Assembly: GCA_003991915.1 (NCBI GenBank)
Contig: RQTK01000226.1
Location: 261,452 to 325,451 of the forward strand
Length of the DNA: 64,000 bases
DNA from: Elysia chlorotica
Lineage: Eukaryota; Mollusca; Gastropoda; Plakobranchidae
Direction of reading: 5' to 3'
Shown here piece after piece: positions 53,228 through 64,000 of this stretch (positions are counted from its first letter, which is position 1; each line of letters begins with the position of its first letter). The position numbers and the translations under genes were made by a program. The notes under the pieces were generated by a model, which searched no databases, had not been told where the DNA came from, and worked only from the letters and a program-made list of their open reading frames with translations.

Positions 53228-54117
53228 AAAGAGAGAGAGAGCGAGAGAGAGAAAGAGGGAGGGGGTGGAGGAGAGAGACGTGACGACGCTCAGTCAATAG
53301 TCTTTGTGCGTCTTTTTTTTAATCAGGTCTCATTGTGTTTAAATTAATGTATGATTAGATCGCCTTTTTGTGTCGGTACAACACAAAGCGTGTGGAATAC
53401 AGAGATATTTTACGGGTATCATTAATGCGTATGTATCGGTTAGGTTAATTAAATTTGGTGACATTCTATTGTAAACCTTTAGTTAAAAAAAAAAAAGAAC
53501 AAAAACCGTTGTCTGAAGATTCGTTATACCGTATTTAAGTAATGAAATAGAGTAAGCCTTACCATCAGTACGACTATGAGCTCTTTCTGCGATATGTCAT
53601 ACTAAATCTAAAGTCTGTGGTACTCCCTCGCAGTAAGTAAAGCTATTTTTGAAATATTCAGTTTCTCCAATTTTTCTTCACTAAAGAGAGTTTAAAGGTT
53701 TAAAAAGCAACATTTTTTTTTTTTACAGAAATGATATAATCTAGAGTTACGTTTATGCCGTTTTGCACCTTAAAACCGACACAGAACTAAAAAAAAAAAA
53801 AAAGGTATGTTGAATAAAATTGTGTGGTTCCTGAAATGATAAATCGGGTTACTCCAACTTATCAGAAAAACAGGACCAGTCTTCTAGTTCTCTGATAGTG
53901 CGGGAGTACCCAGGGTCAAGGCTATTCTAGGCCTCGCGATCCAATCGACGTTTACGGATGACATAATCACGCCCATCAAGCATGGGGATTTTTCATTGCT
54001 CATTGAGAGATGTAAATTGTAAATGCGTGCTGTGTTGTATTTGCAGGATGCTTTTGTCTTTCCATTTTAAGAATGATGTCTATATTAATGTAGCGCATTA
54101 TTTTCATTCTCTGTCTC

Positions 54118-54171
<54 letters not shown>
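54118..54171. repeat. (TC)n microsatellite
   Basis: About 26 units, directly joined to a SINE tail. Confidence 0.96.
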
Positions 54172-54180
<9 letters not shown>

Positions 54181-54246
54181 ATAGCCGATATAGTGCTGAC
54201 GTTGGACTTTATACAACAAAATAAAACAAATTGTTGGACGCTAAGC
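54172..54246 (+). repeat. SINE tail fragment
   Basis: AATATAGCCGATATAGTGCT, GACGTTGGACTTTA and then a second GTTGGACGCTAAGCA. Confidence 0.7.
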
Positions 54247-54309
54247 ATTAACCAAGCACAATTTTTAGGTTGGGTCTATGTATATTATGTTTCGTTATCT
54301 ATTTTGACT

Positions 54310-54368
54310 TGAGTCTTAAGACCCGTCCACAATAAAGCCTATAAAGTGCTGACGTCAGACATTACAGA
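54310..54368 (+). repeat. SINE tail fragment
   Basis: GTCTTAAGACCCGTCCACAA, TAAAGCCTATAAAGTGCTGA, CGTCAGAC. Only the 3' end of the family is present. Confidence 0.7.
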
Positions 54369-54975
54369 ACTAACTCAACTCAATTCAACTTTGACAATGG
54401 GCGTTTGTAGACCCACAAACCGAACCCAAATATAAATAAAGTAATAGTTTCGCTGTAGACATGGCTTGATTTTGACTGTTAGGGCTCGGGACGTGGAGGG
54501 TCGTCTGAAAGCAGGTTTATCCTGCTTCTGCAATCTTGAACCCCCCTGTGCTTTATTTATTCATGCTAAGCCTGCGTCACAGGAAACGATATGTTATTGT
54601 ACGTAGACCATAGCCTACCATATTAACGTTATTAAGGACTCCATGACGTAGAGCTATTGGTTATACACTCTGGTGGCACGAGTAAAATAATGGATCCCCG
54701 TTAGAACTTAGAAGACACGGAACACCCAATTTGCGTAAGTTTCTCCTCGAGGCGGAACAGAGGGTGTCCTGGGCCTTAACATAAACATTTGTTGAGTCTT
54801 GGGGGCTAAACTGCCTACCTCAAGGTCACCAGATCGAAGAGTTGAAATGCGACATACTGCATGTATTTGTCTAGACTGCAGAGCATTCACTGTGGACTTT
54901 CTAGCCAATATACAAATCATGATCCTGTGAATTTCATACTTCTCTCATATCTCAAGCGTTGATATGAATAGTAGT
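54369..54975. other. Non-coding stretch
   Basis: No gene or repeat recognised. Confidence 0.5.
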
Positions 54976-54977
54976 GA

Positions 54978-55049
<72 letters not shown>

Positions 55050-55050
55050 C
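54976..55050. repeat. (GTA)n microsatellite
   Basis: About 25 units, followed by a short GTT-rich run. Confidence 0.97.
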
Positions 55051-56020
55051 AGTTGTTGTTGTTATTGTTGTTGTTGTAGGATTCGCTGCAGAAGACGTAG
55101 TTCGGTATAAATCATTTAGAACAGCGTAAAGTAACCTAAGTTAGGCGAAGTAGTCGTTGCGTTGGGCTGAGAGGTATTGAAAAGGTGAGGCCGTTTCGTT
55201 TTGTAGATGTCAGAGACATGGATCACTACTTGACGTTTGTCAAAACCCGGGCCATTGTTCCTTTTTTGTGCTAGGTTTAGTGACCACTACACATTAAACC
55301 CTTTTAATCACGAGAGCATTAGTGATTGTATACTACATTTTATGTAAAGAAGAAGCTAAGACGGGCCCAGCCCTTGGTCGACATAGACGGATAGTTAGGA
55401 TGAAAGATAAAACTACAATAAAATACCGTTGGCTTGGAAGGAAATAAAATCTGTAATCTATATGCGTCAGTTATACGCCGTGCCATGTACATGTGAAGAC
55501 TGGTCATGTTTCTCTGGGGCCTTTTATATTGTTTGATATCTTTGAGGAAACAAAGCACATTCATTTTAAACTATGTCACACTTTTAGCTGTCATTTCGAA
55601 ATCTGGTAACCCGCAGCTTTGTTGTTGGATTTTTTATTATTTTTTTTTTCGTTTTTCTGTTTGTTACGACACTAATGAAATATTTATTCGACAATTTTTG
55701 GCTCAACCAGGAAATATCGAGCAGCAGTTTTGCACTAGAAGTTTTGTTGGTTGTTTCGATTGATATTGGGTTACACGCAAATTTATGCGCTAGAATGCAG
55801 CACCGGGTAAATCATTGCTTACCGAAGGTTACTTTTCTTACTGGAAACTCGTGATAGACGCCCCTGTGACAATGAAAGTTCAACATGACTCATAGGTGAG
55901 GCAATCTCTTTCAAGAAAAGGTTAAACCATGTAGGAGGAGTCGACGTAAAATATCACAACAGGTTCACCCTTTGGAGAATCTCATTCCAAAATACTGTTT
56001 AAAATTATGTGGCCCTTTCT
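55051..56020. other. Non-coding stretch
   Basis: No gene or repeat recognised. Confidence 0.5.
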
Positions 56021-56290
56021 GCAGTGCGAGTGTTAGAGCGTTGGTCTCCCCAATCAGCTGCAGGGAACCCCTACTTCGAAACCCACGAATGATTTATTTG
56101 TCCGTTTTCTTCTACTAATCGGGTCTGTGTCAGTACAGTCTACACTGTATACTCATTTAATGTGACTGGTTGAGACAAGAGTCGCGGCATCACCGCACTC
56201 TACCTGTGTGGCGGCACGTACAATATTGTAAGACGCCAACAATGATAACTTAATAGGTAATGTAGCTCTGGTGTTGGACGGTAAGCAACA
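56021..56290 (+). repeat. SINE copy
   Basis: Head GTTAGAGCGTTGGTCTCC, B-box-like ACTTCGAAACCC, ATCGGGTCTGTGTCAGTA, AATGTGACTGGTTGAGACAA, GTGGCGGCACGTACAATATT and GTGTTGGACGGTAAGCAACA. A small internal insertion duplicates the GTCAGTACA area. Confidence 0.82.
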
Positions 56291-56960
56291 AACTCCCGAC
56301 TCCAAGCCCTGAAGAATTCGACCAAGACTAACATTACAAAATATGGTGTCTGAAGAATCGAAGCGTGACGTTTAAGTGGTGAACCGGAGTAACATAATAT
56401 TATGTATACATGTGCCTTTTGGCTCCTCGTTGGGTCCTGTTCATGGCTTGTGAAGAGACGGGGGCTGTGCGCTATGGGAAAGCGACCATACGTTCTCATG
56501 ATAGGATACTACAAAAAGCTTCTGGTAGACGAGAAAAAATCAAGGTAGTTAAGAACATTTTTAATATGTGTGTTTTTTATACTATTTAGTGCCATGCCAA
56601 AGGAAGAAATGATGTAGTGACCTACAAAGTTAAAGTTTCTGTGAAATGGGTTCCTACTTGCTGTTAAAAAGTATACCACGCGCAAATAATTTGTGCTTCT
56701 TTTCGTAGCATCATAAAAAAGCGCCCAAGTGTTTCAAGCGCCCCACTAACCTCGAGTAGTAGTAACCTCGAGTAGTAGGCCAGTGGTGCTTGGAGCTCCT
56801 ATAGAGATCAGTAGCGAATTGTAGACTACCATATTACCAACGCTTCGCACTGTATAACATACTGACTATGATGGGACATTGGTTAAGGTAGAAACGTGTC
56901 TCTATCTTAATTGGAGGCTGACATTACTAACCTATGACACTCCGCCATTCCGTTAAAATT

Positions 56961-56982
56961 ATGTGTGTGTGTGTGTGTGTGT
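56961..56982. repeat. (GT)n microsatellite
   Basis: Short GT run. Confidence 0.9.
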
Positions 56983-57603
56983 ATGATTAATTATCATCGG
57001 CAAGAACATGAGGAGTAAGTCGACTAAGTGTAGAGGTACTAGAATAATTATTTGTTTATTTGTTGCTTACACGTCACGGTAATTGGATCTTAATATTAGA
57101 ATAACTATATGTTTGTAATGCTATTGGTAAGTGCAAGAGACAATTTAAAGAGGCTCTGTAATTGAGGGACCCATAGTGAAAACAAAGACTATAGAGAAGT
57201 GTCAAATCATACCCTTATCCTAGATTTACTGAATCAATGAGTGATCAGAGAACCTCCAGCCTAAGGGGTGTGATTACGCTATCCGCAATCAACGTGTAGA
57301 GCGCAAAGTCTGTAATAGGAGGACACAAGACACGCCACATTGTACATGTATTTATTGCTAGTGCACACTGCACAGTGCACGGTCAGTGGTTGTTCGTCTA
57401 CAGCTGGTTAGGTAAGCTTTGGTGTCAATTGCGCATCATTCTTGACCGTGTGGTTGATCCCTTCAACTCTCCAATCTAAATCGTGCGCGGTGTGTCCATT
57501 CTCAACTCGTGACAGACTGGCTGCAGTTAAGGTTCAGGGCAGCATAGTAGAGGGGAGTGTGGGTTTATAATAAAAGAAGAAAAAAATCACCTTAGACACG
57601 TGG

Positions 57604-57707
57604 GGTAGAATGCACAAACATGGCGTAGATTACGTCTTGTTGTAAGCCTTCTTATTCTTATATTGTTACGACGAGACGTAAGCTACGTCTTGTTTGTGCA
57701 TTCTACC
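57604..57707 (-). mobile_element. MITE, copy 2
   Basis: Perfect 17-bp outer inverted ends GGTAGAATGCACAAACA, then a looser inner part. The inner core is in the opposite orientation to the other two copies (GTAAGCCTTCTTATTC on the plus strand). Total 104 bp. Confidence 0.75.
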
Positions 57708-59084
57708 ATTGGACTACTTGTGATAATTTACTAAAAAAATCTTTGTAAATTCTCCATATAGATATTCGAAGTAGGCAGTTCAAGTGTTAAAAATACATGA
57801 ACGACAATAGGGAAGCCATGTCATTGAGAAAATACCGGCATCACCCAGTAAAATGCTGGTGGAACTAAGTGTAATTGATGCTTCACATTTTTTTTAAATT
57901 TGTATGTACAATTTTATGTTCCGTAAGGTAATTGAAAAATGAAACGCTCTGTCTGCTTCGCGTCATGTTATAGGAGGAGCTGGATGTCAGACCTTTTCTG
58001 GGTTGATCTTTTTTTGAAGCGACGTCAATGTCCATAGCGTTCTTTTACAAATAGCACAGGCTTTGCGGTCCACTTGACGATAACGGATGACTTAATTGCA
58101 TCTTAGTTATAGGCATGATGTTTTCTGGTCGATCATTGGCTCCGTCGGTCTAGGATAGCGCTATTGTAATTAACACCTATCTTGTTCGTTTCCCCGCGGC
58201 AACTGCACTGAGTGCACTCGGTATAACGTTACCACCAAGCTTGTCATTATCCCCTATATTTTTGGTCCGGGGCAGTTATCAAACGACATATTCTACACAA
58301 TTACTGATTAGGTTGAGGATACTTTTTCAAACATACTTTGCTTCTGTGGTTGTCCAATTAAACTAAGAAACCTTTTAAAAAAGCAATATTATGTTTAAGC
58401 CATTGGCATTTAATATTCCTTCAGTTCTGTCTGGTTGTGGCTTTGTAAAAAGCTCTCAGTTTGATTCAAGATTTTTCAAAGTTATATTGAATCCAATCCA
58501 CACACCGAAGTATTACACTTGTAATGTTTTAATCAACGTGAAAATAACAGTTTGCTTTGTACAAAGCTTTTGAAGGCCTGTTACTGTCTTCTTTCAGAAC
58601 AAAGCGAAATCAATAATGTATCATTTAATTTTAACAGTGCAGTGGAAACGCTTGTGATTCTCACTTTAACGAGACTGCCACTCTCTTTCTCATGGTTTCA
58701 ACATTTAAAAAAAAGGATGCAGATCCGATCTTTACGAGACTCAACTTTATTTTTATTGTTTAATTTAAGTTGCTTTTGTTGCTGATGGTGATGATGTTGT
58801 TTATTTTACGCTATATAGACAGCAGTTTGTCGTTCCAGAGTTTGGCTGTCGTATGCCATAACGTGTAAACGTACTTGGTTTCTGTTAGCACTAGAAATTA
58901 CATATATAAATCTATGTTTTAAGCCCAACATACCTAGTATGTCATAACAATCATTTCATAATAAATAAATTATTAGATTGCGGTAGTGCTCTACACGTTA
59001 ATGGGGTCATGGGGAAATAAAACGGGATTGGAAAACAAGTACATGTGGGTCTCATTTGTTTTAATGACTACTACTTCTATTGCT

Positions 59085-59502
<418 letters not shown>

Positions 59503-59840
59503 TAGATACTACTGTCTTAATAAGTTTCAATAATCAGAAGAGCATGTGGGAATTAACTACATTGTCACTGATGTAACCGCCGACAGCTCCTCTCACCACC
59601 AAATTGTGTTGCTTAATACTTTACAGCATACAACATCGTAAATGTCAGGGTTTTATCCCACACGTCTCATAAATCGATACGTAATGATATATAGTTTGTC
59701 GCACTTTACCCAGTTTCCCATTCATAATTATTATAATAATAGTTAAGATGCCTGCCTTCATGATCTGGCGATAAACACAGATCTGGTATTATGATCTCAC
59801 AGTCCATAACGCAAGAGGATGATTGAGATTTAGTTTGTTC
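59503..59840. other. Non-coding stretch
   Basis: Nothing recognised. Confidence 0.5.
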
Positions 59841-60050
59841 CTTAGCATCCAGTCATCACTATATTGTGGACGAGTTCGAAGACTACATTCTGACACATTT
59901 TAAGTACATGTACTGCCACACAGAGTTAGTGTGGGGAGACCTGGACTGTTGTCTGAGACGGACGAAATCGTACAAATAGATTTTTGACCACAAGTGGGTT
60001 TCCAACCAGAGACCTCGATTGGAAGACCAACGCTCTACCACTTGCGCTAG
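59841..60050 (-). repeat. SINE copy
   Basis: On the minus strand: GCGCAAGTGGTAGAGCGTTG, a B-box-like CTGGTTGGAAACCC, CTGTGTGGCAGTACATG and a CACAATATAG segment near the end. A poly-C tract adjoins the head. Confidence 0.75.
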
Positions 60051-60052
60051 AT

Positions 60053-60083
60053 CCCCCCCCCCCCCCCCCCCTCCCCCCCCCCC
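60053..60083. repeat. Poly-C tract
   Basis: About 29 C with one T, then CACCCCCACCC; likely hard to sequence. Confidence 0.95.
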
Positions 60084-61381
60084 ACCCCCACCCACCCTTT
60101 CCCTCCCACACAGTACACACAAATAAGTTGAGGTTCTATTATAGCCACGGTGGCCCTCAAGCCTTGGGCGTGGCCTTTTTGTATTGGGCATGAAGTGCGT
60201 GTAATATCTTTAAAAGTTCGCTACAGAGCTGACGTTTTGCAGTAGGCAAGTCCGCTTTTGGGACCTGTTGCCTTAGCTATATGAACCTTCTTGAGGTATA
60301 ATAGACGATAATTTACGAGACAGCGCCGCTATCTCCGAGCAGCTTCGCCGGTTGTGTTGTCGGTAGAGGAGGTACCGACTATTGTTAGCCACTACAGACA
60401 TGCATTTACGGGTCGATAGGAAAACGAAGACGATACGTAAGGGAATCAGCTCCGACGTTCAATCATAGTTTTATCCTAGATTTACGGAGCCCATGAGTGA
60501 CTAGAAAATCCCATGCCTAAAGGTTGTGATGACGTCTTTCGTTTTCGTCGTGCGCATCGCAAAGCATTTGCAGTGGCCAAGTCCCTAGTACCCCGCTCTG
60601 TGGTTCCGTTGTCATGTAGAATTTTTCTTGAGATTGAGGAGACGTTGATTCAGGAGCCAGTGTTGCTATCTCCGACCACCTGTATTATTTGCAGTTGCGG
60701 GAAAGACAGGTACCGCCTACTGGTTTCCTTTGTGGTCCCGATACCGCATGCATGTCTGGATCTAGTCTGTTGACCTATGTCGAGTGACGTCTGGTACATG
60801 GGCCACTAAAAATGTGATAAGACAACGCTGACGAAGTGAGTGCAGGTAATAAAACATCGCCGTGTATTTCACAAGGGCCCGAGATTATCTGTCTTTACAA
60901 TGGGAAAACTGGGCGCTTTATTGCCCTCGGTGATATTAAACTTGAGCACGCGACAACTTTACTGCTTATGACATGCTGTTGCTGAGATTTTCTGAAAAGG
61001 TTGTTCTAAGGCAACGTGTGCTCCAGTGCTACTAAAGTAGGACTTGGCGAACAGGCTGGATAGGAAGTCGTGGTACCGTTAAAACGGTTCTATGTGTCAA
61101 CATTTCGTGTTCTTGAGAAAAAAGGCATCAAACATTTGGACTGTTGGTGTTACCGATTTGTAACTGGGCCACCTATCATAATGTTTCTTTTATTTTATAA
61201 CCAGGCTTTTTTAAAATCATTCTTCTGTACGGATAAAACATTTTTATGCTACAACCTTTTAAATGACCCTTAACGAAGTATGATAAATTGTATACTTAGT
61301 TACAGGCAACTTACTGTTCTGTGAGCATCGCCTCGTATCGTTAAGACCAAAATGGAACAGATTTTGTCAGAGGATTGGTTG
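60084..61381. other. Non-coding stretch
   Basis: No gene supported. Sequence at about 60472-60570 resembles 57222-57320. Confidence 0.5.
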
Positions 61382-61692
61382 AAATCCACATTCATTTCGT
61401 AATATTCGTCTTGTGCGCAATATAGATATAAATTCTCCTTACTAATTTGTAACGCGATCAAATTAAATATCACTTTAAACCAACTGTGATATTTGAACGC
61501 GAGAAAAAATAAAATCATGCAGACTTTAATTGTCCCAATAAAATCCACATTCATTCGTCTTGAGCGCAATATAAATATAAATTCTCCTTACTAATTTGTA
61601 ACTCTATCAAGTTAAATATCACTTTAAGCCAACTGCAGTGTTTGAACGCGAGAAAATCAAATCATGCAGACTTTAATTGCCCCAATAAAATA
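61382..61692. repeat. Two-unit tandem duplication (about 150 bp)
   Basis: Units share AATTCTCCTTACTAATTTGT, TTAAATATCACTTTAA, TTTGAACGCGAGAAAA and TCATGCAGACTTTAATTG; offset 149 bp at the best-conserved part. Confidence 0.88.
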
Positions 61693-61808
61693 TTGATATA
61701 AGCCTGTAGCTCTGTTTGCCTCATAACCATCGTTCCTTTTTCGCTATTTCCAATAAGCGATGCTTGTAACACTTGGTTTAGAATTATTGTGTTTAAGAGA
61801 GCGAAAGA

Positions 61809-61881
<73 letters not shown>

Positions 61882-61882
61882 T
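61809..61882. repeat. (GA)n then (CAGA)n microsatellite
   Basis: About 26 GA units run into CAGA tetranucleotides. Confidence 0.96.
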
Positions 61883-61965
61883 AGAAACAGAGAGACGACC
61901 AGACAGACAGACTGAGACAGAGAGACACAACACAAGAAGATAATTTTTTTCCAAAATGATGACAG

Positions 61966-61977
61966 TTTTGTTGTTGC

Positions 61978-62014
<37 letters not shown>

Positions 62015-62030
62015 GCTGTTGTTGTTGTTT
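61966..62030. repeat. (TTG)n microsatellite
   Basis: About 20 units with CTG interruptions. Confidence 0.95.
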
Positions 62031-62591
62031 TCTCACACGTCCCAAAAAAAAAGAAGAGAAGAAAAAGAATGAATCAAAATATCACAGTAATGTTATGAGT
62101 CATATGAAGTGTTGCTCCAGGCATTTTTTCCACGACTGTTCTATTCCTGTCCACGGGGGCACGGGCTGATCTAACGGCCTTTGTGTTTGTTTACCACGCT
62201 GTAACTTTAGATAACCAGTTTGGAGAGTCTTTTATCAGGCGCTATCGCAACTTGACCGATGAGCTTTTTGAGAATTCCCTGCCCGCACGGCCCAAACCTG
62301 GTAACGTGGATAATAATTGAGTAATGTAAGTAATAGCAAGATTACTCGCCGTATAGGATTCTGATTGGATTCTGGTCGTATATTATTGTATACTCGTAAC
62401 AAGATTAGTGTAAGTTGCGAGTAAAAGAGCTTGTTTTCCCCTTCAAAATTAAGTATTGGTTTTAACCGTAAAAGCGTTGCATTTTTTGGAATAGTGTACT
62501 GAGAGTCTGAAGCAGTTTTGAAGGAAAATAAAATGCACCGTAGATTGATTATTTAAAATAATTAATTTTTAATTTTAGCACAATTTTTGCA

Positions 62592-62690
62592 GGATAGCTC
62601 AGTGTTTAGCGTATGTCATATATCAGTCTTAGGATCCGTTTGCGAGATAGCCTAGTCGCTGACGATGGACACCAACAACTGAAACCTTTG
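62592..62690 (+). repeat. Degenerate, internally deleted SINE
   Basis: GGATAGCTCAGTGTTTAGCG (head-like), then CAGTCTTAGGATCCGTTTGC, GATAGCCTAGTCGCTGACGA and TGGAC (end-like). The central body is missing. Confidence 0.5.
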
Positions 62691-63660
62691 AATTTAAGGG
62701 AATTATTAAGTAGATGTGCTTTTATTATCGATATGCCATCGTTTTGAGGCCAGGGTTTACTTCATGTGGTGCAAGTATTAATCACAGTCAAAGCACCTTT
62801 TGTGACTGTGGTCAAAAGCGAAATGACGTGGACGGGATTGCAAAAACGTGCCCTGTGTAGGGAAGGGCTCCATTGTTGCTGGCCTACAATATATGATGAT
62901 GATGATTATGATGTCGATAATGATGTGGAGGATGTCGATAATCATGGTGGTGGTGGTGGTGGTGAAATTTAACAATGTATCACTCAGTGTCTTCGAAATT
63001 CTAAGGTCAATTTTGTTTCGCACGGTCTCTCAAAGCTGCATCGCATTCTTACAATCCGTGAATTTCAGCCCATGGTGGGTGCATCAAACAATAATAAAAC
63101 CGGAGGAAGCGTTAGCCTAACCCAAACATGCCATGCTTGGTCTGCAGAATAGTTGGAATGGCGAGCGCGATTCACGGCTCATCGTAGCGCAGTTGAGGTC
63201 TTAAGAACAGGCCAAGTCACCGAAATAATCAGAGTGAACAAATCTTAGCGTAAAAAGTGTAACAGTTATGTATCTCTCATAAATCATTGCGAGAGTTAGT
63301 TCAGATTGAAACGTAGATGGTAGTTTTGTTCAGCCTACTCAGCCTACACTGCAATAATGACAAAGGATTTAACTGTTCTTACCTTTTAATTGTACAATTC
63401 ACTTGGGCTCTCAATGGAAATGTTTGTCTACTTTGGTGACTTTGCCTGCTATTAATTTTTGGAAGCGTCGAGCGCAACTCATGTAGACGTTCTTTAACCT
63501 TTTTCCATCATGCCGAACACTTTTGCAGAATATGCTCTTACGTTAGCACATTGAACTGCACACCTATCTTAAAACAATAAATATCAAAGTTTTTACCTGT
63601 TATAAGTTCTTTTAAAAAAATACCCAAATTAGTGCGTAGACACGGAATAGACTTTGGGGA

Positions 63661-63768
63661 TCGTAAGTACAACGTTGTTATAGCTTACGACATAATAAGA
63701 GAATAGGACGCAATAGGAGAATAAGAAGGCTTACGACGAGTCTTAAGCTACCGCGACGTTGTACTTCC
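63661..63768 (+). mobile_element. MITE, copy 3
   Basis: Imperfect inverted ends TCGTAAGTACAACGTTGTTA and, read inward from the right, GGAAGTACAACGTCGCGGTA. The core GAATAAGAAGGCTTACGAC is shared with the other copies. About 108 bp. Confidence 0.7.
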
Positions 63769-64000
63769 AGCCCTGAATCGTTCAATGTGGAAAGGTTAGG
63801 CCTACTCAACTTGGTGTGAAGTGTTTAACGGTTCAAGAGGACAAAAATGTGAACAATGCACATACTTCACAATCCCATATCAAGTGACTGTCTGGGAAGA
63901 TGTTAATATAAAAAAAAAATCACCTATTTAAGTGGCTCGAAATACTGTTGATGCTGCTCCTTTTTTTTAATGGGTTTATTTATAAAAAAAAATTATGAAT

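Larger units (their letters stand above)
52846..54117. other. Non-coding stretch
   Basis: GA-rich patches at 53051-53081 and 53231-53277 and a SINE head; no gene seen. Confidence 0.55.
56291..59084. other. Non-coding stretch with one MITE
   Basis: No gene supported. A GT tract lies at 56961-56982. A segment at about 57222-57320 is repeated, diverged, at about 60472-60570. Confidence 0.5.
62031..64000. other. Non-coding stretch with one MITE
   Basis: No gene supported. GAT and GGT runs at about 62894-62965; AT-rich otherwise. Confidence 0.5.

Overview
This is metazoan nuclear DNA: multi-exon genes with GT-AG introns, long AT-rich introns, tRNA-derived SINEs, many microsatellites, and an assembly gap (64 Ns at 36437-36500, plus one N at 35578). 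Protein similarity, the SINE family and the repeated TAGATC hexamer suggest a mollusc, probably a gastropod. That placement is an inference.

Left part (1-27.7 kb). Two conserved genes stand head to head. On the minus strand, 10093 to 3914, are the first five coding exons of a Golgi class I alpha-1,2-mannosidase (GH47, MAN1A type); the rest of the gene lies beyond the left edge. On the plus strand, 12988 to 22461, is a complete 11-exon, 538-codon gene for a Rabin8/RAB3IP-type Rab guanine nucleotide exchange factor (Sec2 coiled coil). Its first coding exon is only 26 nt. Each gene carries a tandem duplication with one breakpoint inside a coding exon: 1105 bp in the mannosidase and 168 bp in the RAB3IP gene. 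The roughly 2.9 kb between the two starts holds a TC repeat, a 650-bp inverted repeat and a LINE fragment.

Right part (27.7-64 kb). No convincing host gene was found; this is repeat-dominated DNA. The main object is a complete-looking, very young LTR retrotransposon at 31505-35522. It has two identical 246-bp LTRs, a 4-bp target duplication, a tRNA-Leu-type primer binding site, a 575-codon gag with two CCHC knuckles and a polypurine tract, but no protease, reverse transcriptase, RNase H or integrase. Gag ends on a textbook -1 frameshift heptamer (G GGA AAC) followed after 6 nt by a perfect 10-bp hairpin, so a frameshift signal is kept although pol is gone. Other repeats include a TTAA-flanked DNA transposon with a frameshifted transposase, a three-copy MITE family, a 1.1-kb purine-strand array, (TAC)n arrays and many copies of one SINE family.

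The two host genes both act in membrane traffic (Golgi N-glycan trimming; Rab activation on exocytic vesicles), but nothing here shows that they are functionally coupled.
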